A stretch of 64,000 nt of DNA, taken from Yinghuangia elevatio. GTDB taxonomy: Bacteria; Actinomycetota; Actinomycetes; Streptomycetales; Streptomycetaceae. The translations under genes and the position numbers were made by a program. Within the stretch, counting starts at the first letter, position 1; every line of letters begins with the position of its first letter. The notes below the pieces were generated by a model that was given only the letters and a program-made list of their open reading frames with translations, ran no database searches and was not told the origin of the DNA. The stretch spans positions 3,538 to 67,537 of the forward strand of contig NZ_JBEZFP010000038.1 in assembly GCF_040649515.1 (NCBI RefSeq). The letters are read 5' to 3'. Shown here one piece after another: positions 36,538-47,037 of the stretch.

Positions 36538-37059
36538 CCCCCCAGTCTGCCGCCCCCCACCCCAGTCATGATGACCGCATGACGGGGCGCGCGACGCTGC
36601 CTGATGGGCCGGGCTTCGCTGCCGGCGTGGGATTTCCCAAAAGCCGCTATCGGTGTCGATCGTGACTATTGTGTGCCGATTCCGGCGTGCCGATAATGCG
36701 GTCTCCTTGAATAATAGAAGCGCGTCTATTTGGTCGACTCAATCATGCATAGTGCCTTGCGGTCATTTGTGATCATGGCTGTGAGCTGCCCATGCGATCG
36801 GAACCGCGAAAGTCTCGCTAAACTATGCATGGGCAGATGCACGTGCATCTGCACGAGATCACGTTCGATGTGCTCATTCTTCGGCGTCGGATTGCATTAT
36901 CGTGATGGCTCGGTCGCGTGCCCGGCGCAGGCGCAGCCGACACCTGCGCAGCTTTCGCCCTTCGCCCGTCGGCCGACAACGGGAAGCCGCCCGGAACCCC
37001 GTGAAGGGAGAGCCGGGCCGTTCCGTACACCCCTCCGCGAAGGAGAGTTCACACCGATC
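36538..37059. other. Low-GC intergenic region
   Basis: About 520 nt with no convincing gene. The stretch 36640-36900 is markedly richer in A/T than the rest of the window and is full of TGCA and short inverted repeats. It lies between a minus-strand GNAT gene and plus-strand small genes. It may be a regulatory region or the remnant of an insertion. Confidence 0.5.
36833..36852. promoter_or_regulatory. Perfect 20-bp palindrome
   Basis: GCAGATGCACGTGCATCTGC is completely self-complementary without a spacer. It is embedded in the low-GC gap, 208 nt upstream of the next start codon. The symmetry without a loop favours a dimeric repressor site over a terminator. Confidence 0.6.
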
Positions 37060-37281
37060 ATGTCCACCTCCACACCACCCGGACAGCCCGCTCGACCCGC
37101 CCGGGACCACCTCCGCACCCTGATGCTCGCCCTGCTCGCGCTCACGGTCGCCGTCACAGCCGTGGCCGCCGTCGCCACCCCCGCCCCCGAGATCACCGCG
37201 GCACTGATCGGCGCAGGCGGGCTCGTGTGGGCCACTGTCCTCGGCGCGCTGATCCGGAAGTGGCTGAGCGACGCGGGCTGA
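37060..37281 (+). CDS. Small membrane protein (73 aa)
   Basis: A 73-residue protein: a short polar N-terminus (Pro/Arg-rich), a hydrophobic helix LMLALLALTVAVTAVAAVA, then a second helix ITAALIGAGGLVWATVLGALI and a short basic tail, so two spans. AAGGAG lies about 14 nt before the ATG, a little long. No family is recognised. Confidence 0.6.
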   Translation: MSTSTPPGQPARPARDHLRTLMLALLALTVAVTAVAAVATPAPEITAALIGAGGLVWATVLGALIRKWLSDAG

Positions 37282-37398
37282 CCGCGTCCGGGCGTCCGGC
37301 GTCGCCCGAACGGCGGTGGGCGGATGCGCGGTATGCCTGGCGGGGTCAGGGTGGAAGGCGGGGGTAACCAGACACCCGACGCACCATGAGGAGACGCC

Positions 37399-37599
37399 GT
37401 GGCCGGCGACGACAGCACGATGGACAAGCTCAAGGGCAAGGCGAAGGAGGCCGTGGGCAAGGTCACCGGAGACTCTCGCCTCGAGGGCGAGGGCCAGACG
37501 GACCAGACCAAGGGCAAGGCCAAGGACGCGGTGCAGAACGCCGCCGACAAGGCGCGCGGCGCCAAGGACTCGCTGACGCGCAAGGACGACGACGCCTGA
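37399..37599 (+). CDS. CsbD-family stress protein
   Basis: A 66-aa CsbD-like protein with the typical MDKLKGKAKEAVGKVTGD and a second DQTKGKAKDAVQNAADKARG repeat. It is very Lys/Asp/Gly-rich with few hydrophobics and probably largely unfolded. CsbD proteins are general-stress proteins of unknown mechanism. The GTG start has GAGGAG 5 nt upstream. A long hairpin follows. Confidence 0.88.
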   Translation: MAGDDSTMDKLKGKAKEAVGKVTGDSRLEGEGQTDQTKGKAKDAVQNAADKARGAKDSLTRKDDDA

Positions 37600-37622
37600 G
37601 CGAGCCCCACCGGACACGCAGA

Positions 37623-37681
37623 GGCCACGCCCTTGCGTCGCCCCGCGGGATCACCCCGGGGCGACGAACAGGGGCGTGGCC
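37623..37681. terminator. Nested hairpin terminator between csbD-like and GH1 genes
   Basis: Outer stem GGCCACGCCC (37623-37632) with GGGCGTGGCC (37672-37681), inner stem CGTCGCCCCG (37636-37645) with CGGGGCGACG (37657-37666). It lies between converging genes and could terminate both. Confidence 0.75.
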
Positions 37682-37735
37682 GACGCGTGTTCGCGCTCCG
37701 CTTCCGCTGCTTTTCCGCCGCCTTTTCCGCGGTCG

Positions 37736-39106
<1,371 letters not shown>

Positions 39107-39195
39107 GCGTACGGTCTCCCGGGTCGTGCCGGCGGTGCGGCTGTGCGGATCGTGTGCAGCAACTTGCTGGGGTTCGAAGTCGGTGAGCGGGTAAG

Positions 39196-40035
39196 TCACT
39201 TGACCGCCCCCGCGGTGAGTCCGGCGACCAAGTAGCGCTGGAGGAAGAGGAACCCGGCCACGACCGGCACGCTGACCACCAGCGACGCCGCCATCACCTG
39301 GTTCCAGTACACGTTGTTCTGCGTGGAATAGCCCTGCAGGCCGACGGCGAGCGTGCGGGTCGACTCGTCGGTCATGACGGACGCGAACAGGACCTCGCCC
39401 CATGCGGTCATGAAGGCGTACACGGCGACGGCCACGATCCCGGGCGACGCGGCCGGGATCACCACGCGCATCAGCGCGCCGATCGGGCCGTTGCCGTCCA
39501 CGAGGGCGGCCTCGTCCAGGTCGCGGGGGATGGAGTCGAAGTAGCCGACCAGCATCCAGATCGAGAACGGGAGCGAGAAGGTCAGGTAGGTGATGATCAG
39601 CCCGAGGCGGCTGCCGTACAGCTCGACGCCCGTGGCGTTCCCGATGTTGACGAACAGCAGGAACAGCGGGAGCAGGAACAGGATCCCGGGGAACATCTGG
39701 GTGGACAGCACCGACACCGAGAAGACCTGCCGCCCGCGGAAGCGGTGCCGGCTGATGGTGTACGCGGCGAACACCGCGATCGTCACCGAGAAGACCGTGG
39801 CGGTGGTGGAGACGATGAGGCTGTTCACGAAGTAGTCGGCGAGCGGGACGGTGTCCCAGATGTCGATGAAGGGCTGCACCGTCAGGTCGGACGGCCACCA
39901 GCGGAAGTTGCCCTGTACGTCGGGCAGCGGCTTGAGCGACGACGTGACCATCACGTACACCGGGATCATCGCGAAAGCGGTCAGCAGCGACAGCCCGACC
40001 CATCGCACCCAGCGGAACCAGCGCGGCTCAAGCAT
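39196..40035 (-). CDS. Carbohydrate ABC transporter permease (MalG type)
   Basis: A 279-aa inner-membrane permease with six predicted spans. The conserved EAA loop, DEAALVDGNGPIGALMRVVIPAASPG, contacts the ATPase. It overlaps the upstream permease stop by 8 nt, so the two are co-translated. No ATP-binding subunit is encoded here; in Streptomyces a shared MsiK-type ATPase commonly serves such systems. Confidence 0.93.
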   Translation of the reverse strand: MLEPRWFRWVRWVGLSLLTAFAMIPVYVMVTSSLKPLPDVQGNFRWWPSDLTVQPFIDIWDTVPLADYFVNSLIVSTTATVFSVTIAVFAAYTISRHRFRGRQVFSVSVLSTQMFPGILFLLPLFLLFVNIGNATGVELYGSRLGLIITYLTFSLPFSIWMLVGYFDSIPRDLDEAALVDGNGPIGALMRVVIPAASPGIVAVAVYAFMTAWGEVLFASVMTDESTRTLAVGLQGYSTQNNVYWNQVMAASLVVSVPVVAGFLFLQRYLVAGLTAGAVK

Positions 40036-41047
40036 CGGACTTCCCCCTCCGTATCCGGCCCACCCCGAGGTAGACGGCGGTCACCAGCAGCAGGAACAGG
40101 AGCAGCAGCACCGACATCGCCGATCCGGTGCCGAAGTTCCAGGTGACGAACGAGTTCTGGTAGATGTGGATCGAGATGAGGTCGGCTTCGTCGGGCGCCG
40201 ACTTGCCGAACAGCACGTACGGCGTGTTGAAGTCGTTGAAGGTCCACAGGAAGAGCACGAGCAGCACCACGCGGTTGACCGGCGCGAGCATCGGGATCGT
40301 GACGCGGCGGATCTGCTGCCACACCCCGGCGCCGTCCAGCGCGGCGGCCTCGTAGACGTCGCGCGGGATGTTCTGCAGCGCGGCCATCAGGCACAGGAAC
40401 GCGAACGGCCAGGTCCGCCACACGGCGGTGACCACCAGCGCCCAGAAGCTGTTTCCGCCGATGAGCCAGAACGGCCGGTCGTCGACCAGCCCGAGCTGGT
40501 CCACCAGCACGTGGTTCACCAGACCGGTGTCGCGCTGGAACATGAACCCGAAGGTGATCACGCCGGTGTAGACCGGCAGCGCGTACGGCACCAGGAACAG
40601 CGCCCGCAGGAAGCCGCGGCCGCGGAACGCGCCCTGCATGAGGATCGCGCCGGTGATGCCGAGCAGCCAGGAGATGCCGACGACCAGCACCGTGAACATC
40701 ACGGTCACCCAGAACGAGTCCAGCAGGGCCTTGCCCACCGGGCCGTCGAAGTCCACCGCGAGCCGGTAGTTGTCGAACCCGGCCCCGGGGGCGCTGGTCC
40801 AGTGCCGGATGTGGAACTGGGTGAGCTTCAGGAAGCTCATCCCGATACCGACCGCCATGGGGATGACGTGCACGAGGAGTTCGAGCACGATGGCGGGCGC
40901 GAGCAGGACGTACGGCAGTGCTCTGCGGGGGATCCGGAACCGTCCGCGCGGGAACCGTCCGCGGGCGGTCGGCTTGCCGAGGCCGCCCGGCCCGTCGTCC
41001 GGCGGGTCCTCGGCGACCGGGTCCCGGCGGGTGGTCGTGGCGGCCAT
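40028..41047 (-). CDS. Carbohydrate ABC transporter permease (MalF type)
   Basis: A 339-aa permease: an Arg/Pro-rich cytoplasmic N-terminus, then about six spans, with the EAA motif YEAAALDGAGVWQQIRRVTIPMLAP. It forms the channel together with the downstream MalG-type protein. The GTG/ATG start region codes for MAATTTRRDPVAED. It lies 273 nt after the binding-protein gene; that gap may carry an attenuator or a second promoter, which I could not identify. Confidence 0.93.
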   Translation of the reverse strand: MAATTTRRDPVAEDPPDDGPGGLGKPTARGRFPRGRFRIPRRALPYVLLAPAIVLELLVHVIPMAVGIGMSFLKLTQFHIRHWTSAPGAGFDNYRLAVDFDGPVGKALLDSFWVTVMFTVLVVGISWLLGITGAILMQGAFRGRGFLRALFLVPYALPVYTGVITFGFMFQRDTGLVNHVLVDQLGLVDDRPFWLIGGNSFWALVVTAVWRTWPFAFLCLMAALQNIPRDVYEAAALDGAGVWQQIRRVTIPMLAPVNRVVLLVLFLWTFNDFNTPYVLFGKSAPDEADLISIHIYQNSFVTWNFGTGSAMSVLLLLFLLLVTAVYLGVGRIRRGKSDA

Positions 41048-41320
41048 CGGGTCGTTCCTTCCTGCGATCCCCGCGCGGGAGCGCGGTGCGGTGCGGCGTG
41101 GTGAGCGCTTCCTGACGAGGGCGCTTCCTCACGTGGGCGCTGCCTGGGCGGGTGCTTCCCGAAGAGGCGCTACCTGACGGCGAGCGTGGTGAGGGAGTGT
41201 TGTCGGCCCAGGGCGCGTGTCGTGACGGAGGGGCGCGGTGCGGTGGCGGGGCCGGAACGGATTCGCCGGCCGCCTCGGCGGTGCCGCCGCACCGCGGTCT
41301 CCAGGGGTCCCGCGCGGCGG

Positions 41321-42664
41321 TCAGCCGGCGGCGACCATCTTTTCCTGCGCCTCGTCGAGTGCGGACTTGACGGCGGCCTCGGTGACGTCCTTGCCGGACG
41401 CGGCATCAGCGATGAGCTTCTTGACCGCGTTGCCGACCAACGTCTCGAACTGGCTCTCCGCGGGAACCTGCGGCAGCGGTGCGGCGGTTTCGGCCAGGGC
41501 CTGCTGGAAGACCTTGACGCCCTCGGTCTGGAAGGCCGGGTCGTCGTAGGCGTCCTTGACCGACGGCAGCGACCCGTACGTCTTGTTGAGCGTCTTCTGC
41601 GTCTCGGCGCTCGTCATGAAGGCCATGAACTCGAACGCCGCGTCCTTCGCGTCGGAGTCCTTGAACACCGCCATGTTGATGCCGCCGACCATGCTGTTGA
41701 TCCGCGGCGCCCCGGCGGGGGCGGAGGCCGGGAACGGGATCGGCGCCACGCCGATGTCGTCCGGGTTCATGCCGTTCGAGACCAGCGAGCCCTGCGCGGC
41801 CTGCCACATCAGCATCGCGGACTTGCCGGTGGCGAAGTCCTTGAGCGACTGGGTGCCTTGGCTGTACTCGGCGTTGCTGGGGTTGACGATCTTGTCCTTG
41901 GCGAGCAGGTCGACGTACCGCTTGACGCCCTGGACCATCTGCGGCGAGTTGAAGGCGGGCTTGCCGTCCTTGGTGAAGATCTCGGCGCCGTACTGCTTGC
42001 CGAACGTGAAGGCGTGGTGCACGCCTTCGGTGTAGCTGCCGCCCTCCAGGGCGAGGCCCCAGCGGCCGTCCGTGCTCAGCTTGCGGCCGACCTCGGCCAT
42101 CTCTTCCCAGGTCTTGGGCGGTTGGACGCCGGCCTCGCGGAAGATCTTCTTGTTGTAGTAGAGGGCGTACGAGCTGCTGTAGATCGGCAGGCCCATCGGG
42201 GGCTTGCCCTCCGCGCCGGTGGCGGCGTACGGGGTGGCCAGGAAGCGGTCCTTGCCGCCGACCTTGGCGAGCACCGTGTCGTCGATCGGCACGAACGCGT
42301 CCGTCGCCTGGAGCGAGGCGGACCAGGTGTTGCCGATGTTCAGGATGTCCGGCCCCTTGCCGGAGGTGGTCGCGGCGAGGATGCGGTTGAGGAGGTCGTC
42401 CCACGGCACGACCTCGAGGTCGACCTTGATCCCGGTGCGCTGCGTGAACTTGTCGAGTTCGGGCTGCAGCACCTGCTTGTCGTGCTCGATGCTGGTGCCC
42501 TGGTTGGTGGCCCAGTACGTGATGGTCTTGCCGGCGGACCCGCCGGGGCCGCCCGAGGCGCCGCCGTCGTCGTCCGAATCGGACCCGCCGCATCCGGCCA
42601 GGACGAGGGCCGACAGGGTCAGTGCCAGAGCAGGGGCGACTCTTCGAACACGTCGTACTCGCAC
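41321..42664 (-). CDS. Sugar ABC transporter substrate-binding lipoprotein
   Basis: A 447-aa family 1 extracellular solute-binding protein. The signal ends in the lipobox LAGC (Cys25), followed by an Asp/Gly/Ser-rich linker. ITYWATNQGTSIEHDKQVLQPELDKFTQRTGIKVDLEVVPWDDL is the usual N-terminal lobe, and GKSAMLMWQAAQ the hinge. It captures the sugar outside the membrane. The GTG start has GAGGAG 9 nt upstream. Divergence from a ROK regulator and the downstream glucosidase suggest beta-glucosides or cello-oligosaccharides. Confidence 0.93.
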   Translation of the reverse strand: MRVRRVRRVAPALALTLSALVLAGCGGSDSDDDGGASGGPGGSAGKTITYWATNQGTSIEHDKQVLQPELDKFTQRTGIKVDLEVVPWDDLLNRILAATTSGKGPDILNIGNTWSASLQATDAFVPIDDTVLAKVGGKDRFLATPYAATGAEGKPPMGLPIYSSSYALYYNKKIFREAGVQPPKTWEEMAEVGRKLSTDGRWGLALEGGSYTEGVHHAFTFGKQYGAEIFTKDGKPAFNSPQMVQGVKRYVDLLAKDKIVNPSNAEYSQGTQSLKDFATGKSAMLMWQAAQGSLVSNGMNPDDIGVAPIPFPASAPAGAPRINSMVGGINMAVFKDSDAKDAAFEFMAFMTSAETQKTLNKTYGSLPSVKDAYDDPAFQTEGVKVFQQALAETAAPLPQVPAESQFETLVGNAVKKLIADAASGKDVTEAAVKSALDEAQEKMVAAG

Positions 42665-42717
42665 GATGACCGACTCCTCAGCTGCAGGGGACTTTGTTCG
42701 CGGTGTGATTTAACTGG

Positions 42718-42732
42718 CGGTGAACATCACCG
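42718..42732. promoter_or_regulatory. Putative operator in the ROK/ABC divergent region
   Basis: CGGTGA-ACA-TCACCG is a perfect inverted repeat with a 3-nt centre, 53 nt upstream of the binding-protein start. Confidence 0.5.
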
Positions 42733-42780
42733 TCAAGAGCAAGACACCGGCGAACTTCCCGGTAAAATCTGCTTGACCAG

Positions 42781-42791
42781 CTTGTTTCAAG
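42781..42791. promoter_or_regulatory. Second putative ROK operator
   Basis: CTTG-TTT-CAAG is a perfect short palindrome 41 nt upstream of the ROK start. Related CTTGA/TCAAG half-sites lie nearby. Confidence 0.4.
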
Positions 42792-42831
42792 GGTTGAAGT
42801 ATGTGGAGGCACGACGAGGGTGGGAGCCACG

Positions 42832-44076
42832 ATGGAGTCCGGCAGGCAGTCCGACAAACTCAGTACGGTGCAGGGTCTGCGGCGCGCCAACCGCGCCCAG
42901 GTCCTCCAGCGGCTGTACGCCGACGGCCCGCTCAGCAGGCCGGACCTGACCCGCCTGACCGGACTCAGCCAGGCGACCGTCAGCAACGTCGTCGGCGACC
43001 TCGTCGAGGCGGGAGTCGTCACCGAGGCCGGCGCGCTGGACAGTTCCGGCGGGCGCCCCCGGGTGCTCCTGCGCGTCGAGCCGGACCACGCCCGCGTCAT
43101 CGGCGTCGACGTCGGCGAAACCGGCGTGAAGGTCGAGCTGTTCGACCTCGGCATGCGCGAACTTGCGCGCGCCGACTTCGCGTTGTCCGCCCAGGGTGCC
43201 GACGTGGACGAGGTCGTGCGGCACATCCTGGCCGGCCTCGACAAGGTCTGCCGTGACGCGGGCGTCGACCCGTCCGCCGTCATGGGCGTGGGCATCGGGG
43301 TGCCGGGCCTGGTCGAGCACGGCGCCGCGGACGCGGGCCCGGGGGAGCACGCCGACCTGCTGGTCCACGGCCAGACCACCGGCTGGGAGGCGGTCCCGTT
43401 GCGGCGTCTGCTGCGCGAGGGCACCGATCTGCCTCTGCACATCGACAACGGCGCCAAGACGATGGGCCGGGCCGAGATGTGGTTCGGCTCGGGCCGGGGC
43501 GTCGGCAATGCGGTGATGATCCTGCTGGGCTCCGGCATCGGAGCGGCCATCGTCACCGACGGCAAGATGTACCGCGGCTCCACCACCAGCGCGGGCGAAC
43601 TCGGCCACCTGACCGTCGACGTCGGCGGACGGCGGTGCCGCTGCGGCGCGCTCGGCTGCCTGGAGGCGTACGTCGGCGCCGAGGCCATCCTCGACCGCTA
43701 CCGCGAACTGCGCCTTGACGACGTGCTGACCGGCGCCGACGAGGAGACCCGCATCGCCGCCCTGGTCGCGGCCGCGGACATCTCCGCGGACGCGGCATCG
43801 GTCCTGGAGACGACCGCGCTCTACCTGGGCGTCGGCATCGGCAACCTGGTCAACCTGTTCAACCCGCAGCGCATCGTGCTGGGCGGCTGGGCGGGACTGG
43901 CCATCGGGGGCCGCATGCTCCCCGCGATCCAGGCCGCGGCCGCGGACCACGCCCTGCGAAGGCCGTTCGCCGGCACCACGATCGAACTGGCACGCCTGGG
44001 ACCGGACGCGGTCGCGCTGGGCGCGGCCACGCTGCCGGTCGAGCGCTTCCTGCTCGCGGGCGGCATCCCCGACTGA
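42832..44076 (+). CDS. ROK-family transcriptional regulator
   Basis: A 414-aa repressor with an N-terminal winged helix (about 25-65, SRPDLTRLTGLSQATVSNVVGDLVEAG) and a sugar-kinase-like ROK domain. The zinc-binding motif CRCGALGCLE (Cys269, 271, 276) and GSGIGAAIV are conserved. It likely binds a sugar effector and controls the divergent ABC-glucosidase operon. GGGAG lies 5 nt before the ATG; a GTG 12 nt upstream is possible. Confidence 0.92.
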   Translation: MESGRQSDKLSTVQGLRRANRAQVLQRLYADGPLSRPDLTRLTGLSQATVSNVVGDLVEAGVVTEAGALDSSGGRPRVLLRVEPDHARVIGVDVGETGVKVELFDLGMRELARADFALSAQGADVDEVVRHILAGLDKVCRDAGVDPSAVMGVGIGVPGLVEHGAADAGPGEHADLLVHGQTTGWEAVPLRRLLREGTDLPLHIDNGAKTMGRAEMWFGSGRGVGNAVMILLGSGIGAAIVTDGKMYRGSTTSAGELGHLTVDVGGRRCRCGALGCLEAYVGAEAILDRYRELRLDDVLTGADEETRIAALVAAADISADAASVLETTALYLGVGIGNLVNLFNPQRIVLGGWAGLAIGGRMLPAIQAAAADHALRRPFAGTTIELARLGPDAVALGAATLPVERFLLAGGIPD

Positions 44077-44177
44077 GCCGGTGCGAGCGTCCGAACCTGT
44101 ATCCGTTTGGCGCGAATTCGGGTGACACGGTCCCGGCCCGCACCTAACGTGCAACGGTCTCGCGAAGGAGGCGAAAG

Positions 44178-45362
44178 GTGAACGGGCCGGCGCAGTTGCT
44201 GAGCCACGCGCCGGACCACATCCTCGTCCCGCTGCTGGAGCGGTGCTCCGCCGACCTGCGCGGCGCCATCCTGGCCGGGACGCACGGTGCGGACCGGCGC
44301 GTCGTCGACGCCGTGATCACCCGCGGCTCACCGGTGTTGCGCCACACCCTGGCCGCGAACCAGGCGCTGGCACCCGAGGACCTGGAGCGGCTGGCCGACC
44401 GCGCCGACGGCCGGACCGCCTGGCGGCTCGCGCTGCACCCGCGCGTCCACCGCGACCTGATGGTGCGCGTGATGGCGGTGGCCGACCCGGGCCGCGCGCT
44501 GCTGGACAGCCGCCCGTACGACCGCACGCGACACGAGCAGTACGCGCTGGTCGAGTCGCCCGACGCGGCGTACGTCGTCCACGGACTGCGCGGGATCTTC
44601 CGCGACGGGACGCTTGCCGACCGGGCCGTGGTCCTGCGCGCGGGGCACAACCTCCTGCGACTCCTCGGGCCGGAGCGGGGCCACGCGACGTTCGCCAGGC
44701 ACGGGACCACCCTCGGCAAGAAGGAAGCGGACGTGGTCGCCCGCGCGTTCAGGCACCCCGACGGTCCGGGCATCATGCATCGGCTGAGCACGTTCAAGGC
44801 GCGAAAGCGGCCGCTGATCGCCCAGTTGCGCCGGCACGACACCATGTGGCTGTCCGACGAGCCCACGGGCTACCGCCCACCGAGCCTGTTGCACCCCTCG
44901 GGCCTGCACCTGCTGTTGCTGGCCCCCCACGTGCTGGGCTGGGACGAACTGATGCGCTGCGACGCGCAACTGCGCTGGGGCACAGTGGCCACGCTCACCC
45001 TCGGGGACCAGCCGGGGTGCCCCGACGAGTTCAGGGCCCGCGCCGACGTGGTCCGCGCCGACCCGCGTACGACCGGCGTCGCCGCCGACCCCGCGCGGGT
45101 CCTCACCCCGTGGTGGTTCCGCGTCCCGCCGGGCCCGACGGCGGCCACCCTGGCCGGTGTTCCGCCGCCGCCTCCCGCACCTCCGGCGCTCAGGCCCTAT
45201 GAACACCTGACCCCCGAGGCCCGCGCGCACGCGCTGGGCACGCTCGCCGCCGCGTCCCTCGGCGACCGGATCGACGCCTGGCTCGTGGCCCTGCGCCTGC
45301 TCCCCGACTTCCCGGGGTCCCTCCCTGAACTCCTCGACACGTCGACCCGCGCCACCGTCTGA
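44178..45362 (+). CDS. Hypothetical helical-repeat protein (leucine-rich variant-like)
   Basis: A 394-aa protein. The N-terminal 150 residues show repeating short helices (LRGAILAGTHGADRRVVDAVITRGSPVLRHTLAANQALAPEDLERLADRADGRTAWRLALHPRVHRDLMVRVM) like leucine-rich-repeat-variant or HEAT arrays. The rest is Trp/Arg/Pro-rich without a known domain. GTG start with AAGGAGG 6 nt upstream. No signal peptide. Such proteins occur often in Streptomyces but their function is unknown. Confidence 0.65.
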   Translation: MNGPAQLLSHAPDHILVPLLERCSADLRGAILAGTHGADRRVVDAVITRGSPVLRHTLAANQALAPEDLERLADRADGRTAWRLALHPRVHRDLMVRVMAVADPGRALLDSRPYDRTRHEQYALVESPDAAYVVHGLRGIFRDGTLADRAVVLRAGHNLLRLLGPERGHATFARHGTTLGKKEADVVARAFRHPDGPGIMHRLSTFKARKRPLIAQLRRHDTMWLSDEPTGYRPPSLLHPSGLHLLLLAPHVLGWDELMRCDAQLRWGTVATLTLGDQPGCPDEFRARADVVRADPRTTGVAADPARVLTPWWFRVPPGPTAATLAGVPPPPPAPPALRPYEHLTPEARAHALGTLAAASLGDRIDAWLVALRLLPDFPGSLPELLDTSTRATV

Positions 45363-45427
45363 GTGCTGACCTGCCGACGACGCGGTGGCGGTCCGGTAGG
45401 TCGGGTGGGGGTCCCGGACCATTCGGG

Positions 45428-45922
45428 TCAGTCGTCGTCGCCCAGGGTCTCCAGCAGTGCGCGCAGGCCGGAGGCCAACGCCTTGCGCTGTGCCGCGCCC
45501 AGTCCGGAGAGCATGCGCTCTTCGGTGGCCACGTGGTCGGGCAGGGCGGCGTCGATCAGGGTGCGGCCTTTGTCGGTGAGCCCGACGTACACGTTGCGTG
45601 CGTCCGCCTCGCCGCGCGTGCGTGTCACCAGACCGCGCGCCTCCAACTTGTCGAGGCGCTGACTGATCGCGCCGGAGGTGACCATCGACGCGCGCATCAG
45701 TTCCGCCGGGGTGAGGCGGTGCGGCGGGTCGCTCCTGCGCAGGGTCGCCAGCATGTCGAACGACGGCCCGTCGAGGCCGTGTTCGGCGAAGGTCCGACCC
45801 ATCTCCGCCTTGGCCAGGCGCGCGGCCCGGGACAGGCGGCCGAACACCTCCATCGGCGACACGTCCAGGTCGGGACGCTGACGGCCCCACTGCTCGACGA
45901 TGCGGTCCACATGATCAGCCAC
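45428..45922 (-). CDS. MarR-family transcriptional regulator
   Basis: A 164-aa winged-helix repressor. The HTH is LTPAELMRASMVTSGAISQRLDKLEARGLVTRTR, with the wing GEADARNVYVGLTDKGRTLID. It is divergent from an NAD(P)H-binding protein, across a 76-nt gap with two palindromic sites, so it most likely represses both. The start is GTG. Effector unknown. Confidence 0.93.
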   Translation of the reverse strand: MADHVDRIVEQWGRQRPDLDVSPMEVFGRLSRAARLAKAEMGRTFAEHGLDGPSFDMLATLRRSDPPHRLTPAELMRASMVTSGAISQRLDKLEARGLVTRTRGEADARNVYVGLTDKGRTLIDAALPDHVATEERMLSGLGAAQRKALASGLRALLETLGDDD

Positions 45923-45942
45923 ACCACCACGGTAGCGGATCC

Positions 45943-45954
45943 CTTAGCGTTGAG
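45943..45954. promoter_or_regulatory. Degenerate MarR half of the operator pair
   Basis: CTTAG-CG-TTGAG resembles the perfect site 8 nt away and may be a second, weaker MarR site overlapping the promoter of the MarR gene. Confidence 0.45.
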
Positions 45955-45961
45955 ATATATT

Positions 45962-45979
45962 TCTCTTAGCACTAAGAGA
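45962..45979. promoter_or_regulatory. MarR operator, perfect palindrome
   Basis: TCTCTTAG-CA-CTAAGAGA is a perfect 18-bp palindrome 20 nt before the start of the NAD(P)H-binding gene, where a bound repressor would block initiation. Confidence 0.65.
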
Positions 45980-45998
45980 TTGACCGGAGGGGTGGACC

Positions 45999-46640
45999 AT
46001 GCGCATCACCGTGTTCGGAGCGGCCGGGAACGTCGGCAGCCGCGTCGTCGCCGAGGCATTGGCCCGGGGGCACGAAGTCACCGCCGTCGTACGCGACTCC
46101 GCGCGCTTCGCGGACCTGCATCCGGACGCCGCCCACCGCGTCGGCGACGCCGCACGCGTCGAGGACGTCGTCGCGCTCACCGCCGGGCAGGACCTCGTCA
46201 TCGGGGCCACGCGCCCGGCACCGGGCAGCGAGGCCGGACTCCTGGCCGCCACGCGAGGACTGCTCGCGGGGGCGGAGCGGACCGGCGTACGCCTGCTCCT
46301 CGTCGGCGGCGCGGGAAGCCTCACCGTGCCCGGCACCGACGGGCTGACCGTCATCGACTCGCCCGACTTCCCGGCCTCCTGGCGACCGATCGCCCTCGCG
46401 TGCGGCGAGCAGTTGGACGCGGCGCTGGCTGCCCCGGCGTCGGTGGACTGGGCGTACCTGAGCCCGTCGGCGGTCCTGGAACCCGGCGTGCGGACCGGTG
46501 CCTACCGGGTGGGGGGCGACGAGCTCGTCGTCGACGCGGAGGGCAACTCGTCCGTCTCCATGGAAGACCTCGCCGTCGCCCTGGTCGACGAGGCCGAGCA
46601 CCCCAAGCACCACCGCACCCGCTTCACCGTGGGCTACTGA
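45999..46640 (+). CDS. NAD(P)H-binding protein (atypical SDR / NmrA-like)
   Basis: A 213-aa Rossmann protein starting MRITVFGAAGNVGSRVV, the atypical SDR nucleotide-binding motif. GGAGG stands just before the ATG. Related proteins reduce flavin or quinone-like substrates or act as redox sensors. Control by the divergent MarR protein is strongly suggested by the palindrome between them. Substrate unknown. Confidence 0.9.
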   Translation: MRITVFGAAGNVGSRVVAEALARGHEVTAVVRDSARFADLHPDAAHRVGDAARVEDVVALTAGQDLVIGATRPAPGSEAGLLAATRGLLAGAERTGVRLLLVGGAGSLTVPGTDGLTVIDSPDFPASWRPIALACGEQLDAALAAPASVDWAYLSPSAVLEPGVRTGAYRVGGDELVVDAEGNSSVSMEDLAVALVDEAEHPKHHRTRFTVGY

Positions 46641-47037
46641 CTACCGGGAGAACACGGGCTATCGGCGGCGGATGCGGGCTCCTCGGCACAGCGGGGACGG
46701 GACGGGCGCCGCCGGGGTCGCGGATTCGTCGGGGCCGCCGGGGTCGGTCGGCTGCGTGATGTCGCCGGAGTACCGGACGACGGGGACGACACAGGGCCGC
46801 GAACGGCGGCCGGCGGTAGTGCTCATGGGCGTTCGATCTCCCGCCGCACCCCGGATCAGACAGGTGTGCGACCGCCGGTCAGCCGTGCGGCGCAGAAGAT
46901 CGACCCGGTCGGCGGTACCTCGTCACAACCGTGTCACGGTGCCTGGGCGCTGTCCCCCGCAAGGGACTTCCCCGTATCCGCGGAAATCCGGTGCTGGGTA
47001 CCGTCGAGGCTCGTCGAGCCTGTCGGGGGAGGCAGCC
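46641..47037. other. Intergenic stretch without a recognisable gene
   Basis: About 400 nt. Overlapping frames are Arg/Pro-rich. No hairpin or promoter was assigned. Confidence 0.35.
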
